Assembly (NCBI GenBank): GCA_033980235.1
Contig: CM067062.1
Coordinates: 5,078,696 to 5,142,695 of the forward strand
Length of the DNA stretch: 64,000 nucleotides
DNA from: Diadema setosum
Taxonomy: Eukaryota; Echinodermata; Echinoidea; Diadematoida; Diadematidae
Direction: 5' to 3'
The stretch's first letter is position 1, and each line of letters opens with the position of its first letter. Under the pieces are notes generated by a model that saw only the letters and a list, made by a program, of their open reading frames with translations, made no database searches and was not told the origin of the DNA. Below are positions 10,626 through 21,741 of this stretch, one piece after another. The position numbers and the translations under genes are program-made.

Positions 10626-13304
10626 CAACCAAACAAACAACCAAACAATATCCATAAACTGCAATCAATCACAACTTTATACGTTAAAGGCAGAACAATC
10701 AAAGTCAAAGTAAATGTACAATGTATTTATGTTTTGCACAAACTTCATTGCATATGTACCACACTCGACTCAAACAATTTAGTGAGAAGTCATTTAAAAC
10801 TTTAGGAGATTGCAGTTTAATTTCTGATACACTGTTCAACGTTGTTGTTTTTTTAATATGGCATTATCATTATTTCTCTCGTATGGATGTTTCTTGTATA
10901 ACTTTCCAGGGTGTACTCTCTCTTAGCTATCATCTTGTAATTGAAATTTGTGAAGATTTTGCTCGCAAGTCATCAATCAATAATACTTCAATTTCCCTCG
11001 AAGTACTTGTCTCGAAATCCTGTCTTGGACATTCCGTTGCCAATGAGGTGAAATGCTTTAGCATACCGTAGAACATGGTATACTGCCTTCGGGAATTCAT
11101 TTGAATTACACAAATAAAACAGCAAAACAAATTATCACCAAAACTTAGCACATTAACGAGTAATGTTGGCTTTACAAGAGTCACATGGTAATGAATATCT
11201 TTTTTTTTTTTTTTGCAATAAAAAAGAGACCTCTTTTGTTACATATGTCCGGAGAAAATGAAATGATGAACCATGTGAATTACAATACCTTCTTAACTGA
11301 GTCACCACCTGACTCATAAGAATGCATCTCCTGGTCATTTGGGGACGTAGATGGGGTCGAGATCGAGGCAGGCATATGTGGAGTGAGAACGTTGTTGTGG
11401 AGAACCAGACAGTCCGTGATGGTACTACGTAGTAAGGGAGGGGTGGTGTCATTGTAATTCTGAAGAACGGAACAGAAGCTGAGCCGGAGAAGGCAAAATC
11501 ATCTTTACTTTTCTTTGACGGTATGGGTGCTGTACGTGCTGCAGAAGACCGGTGATCTCTTTGCTTCTATCGGCTGTGCTTTCTCCAGAGCAGACAAAGT
11601 ATTTTCCTCCAGGACTGAAATAATAACAATAACAAATTTTTGCGCTATTAGGTTTGAGGCTCATTTTCTTTTCCATCTTCTCAACATCGCTTTTTTTTCT
11701 TGCACTTGCAGACTATGCAGCCACACACATATTAATGCATTCACCCTCCACCCATACGTAACTGTTAGGCCACATCACACAATGCACAATGGTATCTGGT
11801 GTACATCACACCATACCAACACCAGTGGTTACTTAATTTTTCTTGGCATTCTGTCCATTACTTTGTTACAGTGGTTTTAATCAAACTTATCATTATCATC
11901 CTCCCCCGTCCCCGTTTTTTGTCTTTCACTAGAGTCTAAAACATGTTTTCTTAACATCGCAGCATATATTTCCTGAGACGTACTCAAGTTTCCTTCTTGT
12001 AGTTAGATTGATCACATTAAAAAAAAAGTTCAGCTTGAGTCTAATCCGATAAAAAAAAAGTTGTTAATTAACATGTGACAGCCCGCTATCAAACCGTTCT
12101 GGTAATAACACACGTTTTCCTATTGAAACCTGTCCGAGTATATACTCGGCACTATTATGATGACGAAGTAGAGAACTATAGCTAGAGGTTCTTAATTAGA
12201 TTACTAATACATTCTAACGTTTGATGGACTCACCATTTCATGTATAGGCCACATGAAAACACTCGCATGGTTGCATCCTGTATACGTTGCCAGGCTGCCT
12301 GGTATACCTGTCGCTGTCGCTCAGCCGTATCCGAACGTCACATGCAACATGACTTGCTTTTAGTTTTGCCCGGTTAAAATTACCACTCACTTTTGATTCT
12401 TTAGCACTGCACATTTGCACACTGTCCAAGTTTGTAAAGGAACGAAAACACGATGAAACCACAAAACGCATGAACAAACTATAATTCGCGTGCTTTCATC
12501 AATGGCCAAGGACGATACGTACACTGTACGCATACCAGGGAGGTGGAAGAAAGACAACCTCCCTGCATAACGGAGTGGTTAGACTGGGTACGCAGTTCAA
12601 AATGACGGTTAAATCTCTGCCGAGCCGCTTGTTTCCTAATACGTCAAGGGGTCAAATCACTGTGAGATCTCTACGTAGCGTACAGCGTAGAGATAAGTAC
12701 ATAGAGGTCAGCGGAGGGTCAAACAAACTAGAACCAAGGTCCACCGCACCAGAACCGTAATCATGCAGATATTGTGTGTTCGCTATGTATATGCAGGGTG
12801 TATGTGCTGTATGTGAGTACGACTATGAGGGGTGTTATTTGTGTGAGTGCGGTGTGTCCAAATCCCATGAGGTTTTCTAGTCAGGCTGCAGTATTGCCTT
12901 CAGGTTTAAAAGCGCAAGTTCAGTTGTAATCACAATTATGTCTTCCAAGTCTCGTAGAAAGATATTGAAGAACACAATCGCGAATGCATTATGTTGTATC
13001 TGTGTTAATATTCTATACTCGTACCTGTTGGAGAGTTATATCCGGACTAATTATTCTTGCAATCACCTTCCGGCAAAAGATTCATCAAATGTTGTGCGAT
13101 TGCAAGCTTGTGTTGTTTCTTTCAATTGATTAATTCTGGCATAAATTATTTACATTGCAGAATCATACCATTTCAGTAATCCCTAGTTTTGACGCTATTT
13201 CTCTGTAATATAAATTTTCCTGGGTGTCTTCTTCTTATGTTTATTCTGTTTCCTTCAGTCCTGAAGATTGCTGAAAATCTTATGTGTTGATTTAATGTGT
13301 ACGA
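10626..13304. other. Unique-looking interior of the 7.8-kb element, no gene recognised
   Basis: Frames of 60-121 codons occur on both strands (for example 11515-11880 plus and 11153-11452 minus), but none has a recognisable domain, signal peptide or exon-like context. A perfect 16-bp palindrome, CCGAGTATATACTCGG, lies at 12134-12149, and a short inverted pair GGGAGGT/ACCTCCC lies near 12538-12567. If this interval is transposon cargo, its content is not identifiable by eye. Confidence 0.4.
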
Positions 13305-13679
13305 TAAAAAAGACACAAAAAGACACATTGTCAAAAAGACACATTGTCAAAAAATACACATTGTCAAAAAAGACACATTGTCAAAAAGACACATTGTCAA
13401 AAAGACACATTGTCAAAAAAGACACATTGTCAAAAAAAGACACATTGTCAAAAAGACATTGTCAAAAAGACACATTGTCAAAAAGACACATCGTCAAAAA
13501 ATACACATTGTCAAAAAAGACACATTGTCAAAAAGACACATTGTCAAAAAGACACATTGTCAAAAAAGACACATTGTCAAAAAAAGACACATTGTCAAAA
13601 AGACATTGTCAAAAAGACACATTGTCAAAAAAGACACATTGTCAAAAAAAAGACACATTGTCAAAAAGACACATTGTCT
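13305..13679. repeat. 16-bp minisatellite (AAAAAGACACATTGTC)n with 147-bp higher-order repeat
   Basis: Units are 15-18 bp, varying by the number of A residues (5-7) and by a deleted unit reading GACATT. The pattern of A-run lengths and the variant TACACATTGTC unit recur exactly 147 bp apart (variant T at 13355 and 13502), so a block of about nine units was duplicated recently. Three plus frames remain open for 139-150 codons of Lys/Thr/His/Gln-rich sequence; these are repeat translations. Confidence 0.95.
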
Positions 13680-14345
13680 CTGCGTGACTCAGAGATTTTG
13701 CCTCTGTGTGGAGACTGTGTGTATCTATGTGAACACTGCGAGGTAATGCCTCTGTGTGAAAGATATCTCCTCGGGGTGGAGGCTGTGACTATGTGAACAC
13801 AGCGTGTTGACACTGACTCTGTGTGACAGATCTCTTCACCGTGTGGCAACTATGTGTCCATCCATTCCCACTCTGTGACAAATCTTACCACAATGTGGCA
13901 ACTATGTGTCAATACTATTCGCTGTGTGGCGGACTCTCTTCACAGTGTGGCAACTATGTGTCCGTACATTTCCACTGTGTGGCCGATCTCTCCACAGTGT
14001 GGCAACTATGTGTCCATCCATTCCACTGTGTGACAGATCTCCCAACAGTGTGGCAACTATGTGTCCATACATTTCCGCTGTATGGAAGATCTTCCCGCAG
14101 TGTGACAACTATGTGTCCATTCATTTCCACTGTGTGACAGATCTCTTCACAGTGTGGCAACTATGTGTCCGTGTATTCCCTCTGTGTGACAGATCTCTCC
14201 ACATAGTGGCAATTATGTGTCCATCATATTTCCACTGTGTGACAGATTTATCCATAGTGTGGCAACTATGTGTCCATACATTTTCACTGTGTGACAGATC
14301 TCTCCACAGTGTGGCCACTGTGTGTCCATGCATTCCCTCTGTATG
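13680..14345. repeat. 52-bp tandem array around GTGTGGCAACTATGTGTCC
   Basis: From about 13842 a 52-bp unit repeats some nine times with moderate divergence. Each unit has GTGTGGCAACTATGTGTCC, a CATTTCCACTGTGTGAC-like part and AGATCTCTCCACA. The first 160 bp (13680-13841) are more degenerate. The unit contains CACTGTG and CACAGTG cores. Overlapping open frames on both strands are by-products. Confidence 0.92.
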
Positions 14346-14653
14346 ACGACGACTTCCGCACAGTGAACACTCTGTGAGACTCTATGACTACTGTGTGTTA
14401 GCTTTATTCCACTGTGTGAAAGTCCTGATCACCCTGTGGTGACTCTATGAAACCGTGTGAACGAAGCTGCTCATACAGTTGTTACCATTCCACTGTATGA
14501 AAACTATGTGACAACCCATGATGATACACATAGTGAGAGTAATCACAATGTGGCAAAGGTGTGACCACACTGTGGTCACTATGTGTTCATACAGTCAACT
14601 GTGTGGTCACTCTATGAACACACTGTGTTGACGCTGTGTTCTTTCCGGCAGGG
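14346..14653. repeat. CACAGTG-rich right end with terminal inverted repeat
   Basis: Irregular CACTGTG, CACAGTG, CACTATG and CATAGTG motifs continue to the terminus. The last 19 bp (14635-14653) are the inverted partner of 6876-6894. Beyond 14653 the motif density falls, apart from one CACTATG immediately outside. Confidence 0.7.
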
Positions 14654-16377
14654 TCACTATGTCTTTTCTGCTTTTCCTTCAATTCAATTGTGCTTTATTT
14701 CCACCCAACAACAAAAGGTAATACAAATACGAAGTGAAGGTAAAAAAAAAAAGATATTGTTAAGAAATTGTTAAGAAAATGCAAGTCAAAGTCAATAGTT
14801 AGATGCCAAATGCATATTCAAATGAAAAGCAATAATGCACACTTAATACAACAAGAAATGAGTATACCGACAGACAAGAGGGATCTGCTAAAAAGTAGAG
14901 GTTGTAAAAAAAAAAGAAATAGATCACCTCTCCTTGGCATAGTCCCCAAACCTCTTCCATGGCCTCTCTCTCCACCTGTCTATGAAAAAATCTTACCTCC
15001 TGACGTTATCGGTTATGAGAAAAGATTCGAACTTAAGCGGTGGTTTCGGAAGTGGAGTCACCTCGGAAAATCTGATGGGTCGCTTTCGATTCCGAAGAGA
15101 CACATGACGGCTTTTCCGGATAAGCGGTCGCGAAGAGTCCTATACATCAAGCGGGAAGAACATGCCATTACTGTCGACAGTTATCGGATTTACAGATGAT
15201 ATGCATTCATGATTTTCTCTCTTTCGCGTCGAAACAAAGAATTAATCATTCTCCTCCAAACACTGTCTTTTAGAGATGACAGTCGGTTTATCATGCGTAC
15301 TGAAGGATAAATTAAAACCACGTTCTCGTGTGGCACTAAAATCACAATCTTTTACCATTCGTTATTCAGATTTGTCAGGACATCCTTTTGTAAATGAGTT
15401 TATGTATGCCACTTTTCGACAATCCTTTCAATACAATACCATATGAAATGAATCGAAAGTATGGGGTGTGGGGAGCCTACTTCTTTAGTGGCCAGGGATT
15501 GCTATCCCATGAGACCGCGCTGCGCTAACGGTCATTACCATTCTTACTGATCGGATGAACAGAGATAATCACCGTTTTCAAGATCAATCATGGCCACTGC
15601 GTTGGAGGAAGTAATGTAAAGGCCTCAAATGGCGCGTGATTTGGAATGGCGAGTCTAAGTCTGAGGTATAAACATTCTTAGGACCTGTCTGCCTTTCCTC
15701 ACAGGAAGTGGGTGAATTAAGATTCGATCAGTCAATTATCAATCAATATTGGAAGTGTAATAGGTCAGCTCGCTTGGCTCTAGATTAGATACGGCAGACG
15801 CTGGAGGCAAGGGAAACCTCCCTCGTCAGGGAATTGAGATGTTGGAGCTTGTCCGATAGTTACGCATTGTATGTGTGCAGATAGAATGAAGGCCCCAGCT
15901 CATATCAGTACAAACTTAAAAAAGAAGAAGAAGAAGAAGAAGAAAGGAACACCTTTTTTTTTTCTGTCAGTCAAGCTGGCAATGCAGGATAAATTTTATG
16001 ACAGTAAAACTGAACGGGTTTGAATGAGCCATTCAAACATCTCACTGGCACATTCTCATTGCCCAATCTTCTGGCAGTCTGGAGGGGTCTTTGACCCTTT
16101 GGTTACCCGGTTACTAGCAATAATACTAAGCATTATCATGATTGTTCCCTCAGTGTTCAAATAAGAGGAAGGATGCAACTGGACAACTTCCACAGGACTG
16201 GAGCATATTCTGACAAAGTATATACAAACTACAGATGATACGAGAGATGCTACCTCGCTCTCGCTACTATTACGTTCCATCCGCCTCAATGGATTGTGCT
16301 GACTTTTTGGATCTCACGTAACCAACGACAAAGTGGCCTGACAGGCAAAAGTCTAACCTTGCATGTTTTCTCGGTTT
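14654..16377. other. Stretch without a recognised gene; possible LINE tail remnant
   Basis: At about 14678-14735, TTCAATTCAATTGTGCTTTA resembles the inverted 3' tail of an L2/CR1-type LINE (compare the confirmed tail at 46524), but no body is attached. A 143-codon frame at 14768-15199 (plus) is Lys/Arg-rich at its start and matches no family I know. The section 15600-15880 is unique-looking with mixed base composition. Confidence 0.4.
15918..15946. repeat. (GAA)n microsatellite
   Basis: A short run of GAA/AAG triplets. Confidence 0.9.
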
Positions 16378-16562
16378 AGTTCGTCATTCCGAAGGTTCGT
16401 TAATCAGTAAAAGAAATGAAGTTTGTTATTCCGAAAGTTCGTTAATAATCCGAAAATGAAAGTAAGGTGCGTACTAACGAACCATCGGAATCACAAAACT
16501 TATTCCGTTTGCGGATTAAAAATCCTTCGGAATATCGAACCATATTCGGATTAACGAACCTT
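16378..16562. mobile_element. MITE, TTCGTTAATCCGAAAA family, copy 1
   Basis: The left part reads AGTTCGTCATTCCGAAGGTT and the right part contains ATTCGGATTAACGAACCTT, its diverged inverted counterpart. The interior repeats TTCGTTAATCCGAAAATGAA-type words. A second copy lies at 45345-45589, which supports a dispersed family. No coding capacity. Confidence 0.8.
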
Positions 16563-16773
16563 CATGATTTGTTTTATGCCTTGTGAATTCTAGATGGCGT
16601 AGCTTCCTCTCAAAGCACATAAACATATCGAATATACTCATGAGAATTACATTCGCTACGTTCCATCTTAAGATCTTATAGGTTATCATGAGAATGCATT
16701 CCTGGCTACTTTTTAAAGTTTTTAGTGTTCGTTTTCGTGAAGATAGTGTCACTTGTAAAGGAGGGTTATTCTG

Positions 16774-16913
16774 TACGGATTTTGCAAACATTCAAACAGG
16801 TTCAACAAGTTCAACAAATATTCATTTGAATGTAAATATTCGGTACGGATTTTGCAAACATTCAAACAGGTTCAACAAGTTCAACAAATATTCATTTGAA
16901 GGTAATAATTGGC
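16774..16913. repeat. Two-copy 70-bp tandem duplication
   Basis: The block starting TACGGATTTTGCAAACATTC at 16774 recurs at 16844. The first 57 bases or so are identical and the last part is diverged (TGTAAATATTCGG against GGTAATAATTGG). Confidence 0.95.
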
Positions 16914-19900
16914 ATTAATACGTCAAGTCTAATGGGGAAATCTACGTCATAATTTATGGATCTAAATTGGTATCATTGTTCTGATTTTGATTATTTAATT
17001 TCAAGCGTATTCTGTTTATGAATACAAACGTGTTTTTTTTTTTCTATGTGGAAAGTTTTATCATGAACTTTTTCCAGTACTTCGCGCAGTTGTCTGGAAC
17101 TCCTACTCCATAATGCGTCTTAGATGAGGTCCCCTTAATTGAAAAGTTAATATCACAATGATGATTCCATATCGGCAGTCATCCATTGCAAAGTTCGAGG
17201 AAAAGTAGTTCATAAACTCGTGAGGTTCGTCATAGCTGGGTTTTTTTTTTTCACTGACACGCACGCCAATGAAAAAAAAAAAAAAAAGATGGAAAACTTG
17301 TGTAGTTTTCGGAGTGAGTTTCTTCAACGCCAACTGGCAAACTTTCTTTGAAATGTATAAATACGTATTTTTCATGTTTTCGTCAATATTGTGTGGACTG
17401 ACTACAAAATGTGTAAACGCACATTTGCAAACAACACTGCAAACCTGTTACAAAGATTCGGGTATGTGGGATCGGAATAAAGGAAAAGAGTAACAAACTG
17501 AAGGTATTCCACTGCGACATTTGTTTTAACTGAAAACCATTTCTTGTGTGGTTAACGTTTGCTTGACTAAAATGAAATGTACAATATATTCTTTCTGTTG
17601 TGATTGTCAACTAAAGACGAACTGTTCCACTTTTCTCTCATTATTACAGGGAAAAGGCATTTGCGCTTTAAGAATACCCACAGACTGGGGTAACATGTGG
17701 CCTTCCCTTTACGCCATTCATGACCTTGAACATAGGATGGGCTTGGCTGGTCGGGCGTCGTAATTTGATAAGACAAAATAAGGTTCTTTTTACTGCCCCA
17801 GCTACACTTCGGTAATTAATATGACGAAAATACCGCCAAGACGGCGCCACTTGTGTACCGAAAAGTTGTCACGTGGTACACATGGTACATGAATGTGGAC
17901 TGCATGCATCCAGACACTTCCACTTTTTGTTAACTTTGTTTATGATTTGATGTGTGATGTGGGAATCGCCCCCGCAGTCACATTTGGCTGTCTCATGTTG
18001 GATTTCATATAGCAGCATTATTGAAAGAAACATTGTGGCATTGCAAATACGTTCATATTCCTTCGAAACGTATCGTCTTTGTATGCTTTTTGTAGTTTCA
18101 GTGCATATTTATTAATAGTAATTGTTAAAGATAGATTTGTAAGCCACTTAACAACGGCAGCTCATGAGTCTTTAAAGTCCTCGGGTCCAGAAGATTGCTT
18201 TAGCGTTATCAAGTCAAACGACTCAGAAATTGTACCTCAATATTCACATTATGCTGATTTGTGTGCTGCATTCCACAGCGGGAATGTGGGAAATATACGG
18301 ATCGAAATCAATTTGAGAAAATCTGTCTACCAATGATTTACAACGGAAGAATTACTTCGCGTCTGCATGGACGTGCTGATTCTTCTTATAAGTTCAGACA
18401 ATTGACCGAGTAAAAGATTACAGGAGAGATTGGTTTATGATTGCAGCAGAAAACTCATAGTTGTAACAATTGTTTGGTTTTACTAGATCAAGAGTAAACA
18501 TGTGAGACTACTTGAAAACCTATTTACCATCCTTACGGTGATGTGACTATTCATCTAAAAGGTTCATATTCTCATCTTTCCGTTGCATGTTTACATTTGA
18601 TATGATATACCTGCCAATTTGTGTGTTTAAGTGGTGCACAAAACTTGTGTGACTTTACTCAGCATTTTGCTTGCATTTTTTGTACACCATCTGGGATAAA
18701 CGCAGTGACAGAAATATGAATATGACTAAAATTAATTGGCTACTGACGTGAAAGTGACATGACAGTGGCCAAGTGCAAACGTGATGATTTTGATAGAAAT
18801 AGCATATTAGGATACTCTCAATCTTAGAAGGGAAAAAATATGTGTCCTATAATGAACAGATAGCAAATGACATCGGTGTTACTGTATGTGACAGCTTGGC
18901 CCAGTTTATTTTACTTACGTTTGAATTGAGGCTATCTTGACGACGAGAAAAGAAAAAAAAAGACATACTAAAAACATTTGAACGTGCTCCAATTTACTCC
19001 CTTACTCTTGTTCTGCATGTTTGTTTGTTTGCTGCTTTTTTTTTTATTGGTGTAAATATCTGGCAAAGCTGGCTTTCCCCGTGTTCAATATTCGGGGTCA
19101 ATAAAGGAACACATTGACACAGATAGTAGTTTTATGTATATATACCTTGTGCAGTATTTTACCATTAGACAATGACAGCTTCCATGATGCCTCTCCGTGA
19201 CGTAGAATGGAGCCGAAGAGCTTGAATGCTGCTCTTTTCCTTTTTATTTCATCTTTTCATGCCACCTCATTTACTGTTGTCCCATTTTGTCGTTTGGATG
19301 TCGGTCCATTTCCGATGATCTTCATAGGTAGTTATCGTCATAAAAATGGGTCATTTGTATTGGGAGAAGAGAAGAACGTTCACATAAAGGAAATCAAAAA
19401 TGTACCATCATGGAATCGACGACATTTATTTGTTAACTGGTACTGTAGGAATCTCTCAACAGTAGCAGGCCCTAACTGCAACGCATTAGCAAAAATCATA
19501 AGAAGAAAGATAATAATCGTGACGTAATATTTAATTTATATTTCACATTTTATGACAATACAAAAGAGCATCTGCAGGAATGGTATAGACAAACATTGAA
19601 AATGATAAGGAAGTATTTGACTTTGTGTCAAAAGACACAGCTCAAAATAACGATCAATAAAATAGCATTTTTTTTTTCAAATGTGGTGGGATCATAATAG
19701 ACCATGGTGTATTTTTCTCTCTGAGACTCGTTTTGAAATCATTGAAGATAGCTTCACCATTTCAGCACGAAAACGAGAAACGACAGAGCATAAAGAACAC
19801 CTACGACATTGTAAGGAGGCAATACTACAATGAGGAAAGGCACCAATATGAAATATATTTGACAATGTACAACGTGTTACATAATGCTTCATCAAAGAAA

Positions 19901-21741
19901 CTACCATTACCGTTGATGGCATTTCATTTACTTCTGAGGTAAAATGTATGAATTACTTTCATCGCTCAAAGCAAATAGAAAACAACCTCAAGTAGGCGAA
20001 ACAAAAGTCGAGTCTCATGGCAGATCTAATAAGGTATGCTGTCAACTTACACATACAGATCTATTTCAGTTACGGCCATTGTAGCAGATAAATTTTGAGG
20101 AAAATATGAGGTCTTGGGAGACAGGCTGTCTTCCTTTCAATTTTAACGTTTATTTCATTTTTTGACAAAACATATACATTTCACATCCTTTGATAACAGA
20201 GAATAAGGTAAACAGAACATCGTAGAATGAAAAGACTATACAATAATTGAGGAATCTTAGAGCAACCATACATTATGATAAAAACAGAAGTGGTCGAAGT
20301 AAATTCATGTAAAATATAACATTGCGCATCGTGCGAAAAATGGAGGGACCAACTAAAAGGCAGAACTTGTAAAATGTGGGGGCCTCTGGTAGTGAACATC
20401 AGTGGTAAGGTAATTGAAGCACCGTAAAAAAAAAAGAAGAAGTCTGGAAGCCCATTAAAAATAGAGTAACAGATAAATATACTTACACAGACGCGAATGA
20501 ACATGAAATGATGCCTTATGCCTTAAAGGCCCCTTAAAGGCACCTTAACAATAAAAGAAAAAAAAAACCAAAGTAACTTCGATTAACACGCACTCACAAT
20601 TTTCATGTCATGTTGCACGGATATCTATGATTTTCATATTATATTGCAGGGATATGATATGATGTCACTATGAGAGAAGAAATTGATACGTTGTGAGAAT
20701 GGCTTCAATGCCGTCATCAAAAGTTCAACATGGAAACATGCATCTTGAATAATGTCGGAAGTTCAATGCATCACTTTTCTGTACTCGATCATCCCCCTCT
20801 CGCACTCCACTTCAGGCTCTTCCGAAAGAGATCGAACTGATAGTGAACAGGCGCCTTTTGACCAAGGACTATCCCCTTTTCGGCGTCATTTCCGGTGTCG
20901 CCCTAGCTCTCCTGTTTGATCACTGTCCTTCTCATTTTTCTCCTTTATATTTTTCTTTGCATTCTCTTTGCACTCTACTCGACTTACTGAACGTCGAGCT
21001 TATATATCCGATGGTACAACCCCTCCACGCGTCCTCTCGGATAGGGTGATATCCGGTCGACTTGGCTGACATGAATTATAATGATGGTATCCGTCTGAAT
21101 GGCAGCGGAGAATAAGATCCGACAGAAGGTTTGTAAAACGTATACCTTGTAGGAACGGAGGGCGTCATGGGCGTTCCACGTTCCAGTGCGCTGTAAATCT
21201 AGCTTCTTGCACCTTACCCAGGAGAGATGTGTCTGGCAATATTAAATTTTGTCTGTTCCTCCTACAAGCAGTCGTGAAGGTTCTGCTGCTGCTACCCACA
21301 CACATTATCAAGTTTCACAGATTCGTTTCACTGATTTATTCTGATGTTAACAAACTCCACAAATAAATCACATCTATGTTTCTGCCGTAACTAAGTTCTT
21401 TATACGGTCTGCATTGTTTGCTTGTTTTACCCCTATTTTTGTTGGGGGTGGGGGTGGGGGTGTTTACCATAGGTATCTAATCTTGATCTATATGATAAGA
21501 TTATGCTTACATCTCATTCCCAACCGCATTTAAGGGTTTTGATAGCATCTAGCTTTGTCCGCGAAGACTATCCATTGCCAAATGTATTGGTTGGAAACAA
21601 GATTTTCAAAAAAACACAAACTCCCCTCTCTTTGTTAATGTCACAGAAAATCATCCCTTTATAACCAGCCGTTATTTTGTTGTTGTTGTTGTTGTTCCAC
21701 GGACAACCACAGAGATTAAGAAAGTGCGTTTTAGCAAACAG
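16914..21741. other. Long stretch with no recognised gene or element
   Basis: Open frames up to 107 codons occur on both strands without recognisable domains. Small features seen are facing homopolymers near 17240-17288, a short CCTTAAAGGCCCCTTAAAGG duplication near 20522-20539, a GGGGGT triplicate at about 21444-21461 and (GTT)n at about 21682-21703. Nothing else stands out. Confidence 0.45.

Larger units (their letters stand above)
6876..14653. mobile_element. Candidate 7.8-kb inverted-repeat element with CACAGTG-rich subterminal arrays
   Basis: The left end begins CCCTGCCGGAAAAAACACA and the right end, reverse-complemented, begins CCCTGCCGGAAAGAACACA: a 19-bp inverted repeat with one mismatch. 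Both termini sit exactly where CACAGTG/CACTGTG-rich DNA begins: about 1.1 kb on the left (6890-7965) and about 1 kb on the right (13680-14640). The inner zones also correspond in inverted sense: GCCACACTATGG...TCACACAGTGA on the left resembles the reverse complement of the right 52-bp repeat. The interior (about 8-13.3 kb) has apparently unique DNA plus two nested MITEs, and no transposase. I could not find a convincing target-site duplication. It may be a large non-autonomous DNA transposon or a foldback-type element. The superfamily is unassigned, and chance pairing of two separate elements is not fully excluded. Confidence 0.6.

Noticed and set aside
13305..13679. CRISPR-like array
   Set aside because: The units are contiguous with no unique spacers, and the genome is eukaryotic.
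13268..13796. Three overlapping 139-150-codon Lys/Thr/His-rich frames
   Set aside because: They are translations of the 16-bp minisatellite in all three phases.
6876..14653. Helitron or Polinton identity for the 7.8-kb element
   Set aside because: Helitrons lack terminal inverted repeats; no polymerase B, integrase or other Polinton gene is visible, and the termini do not fit.
14768..15199. 143-codon plus-strand frame as a gene
   Set aside because: No recognisable domain; the start is A-rich low complexity and no splice or conservation evidence is available.
18960..19110. Possible SINE: GGTGTAAATATCTGGCAAAG resembles the body of the 55.8-kb SINE
   Set aside because: Similarity is limited to a few words and no tRNA-like head is present upstream.
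21441..21462. G-quadruplex
   Set aside because: Only three clear G5 runs are present; a four-tract quadruplex would need run splitting.
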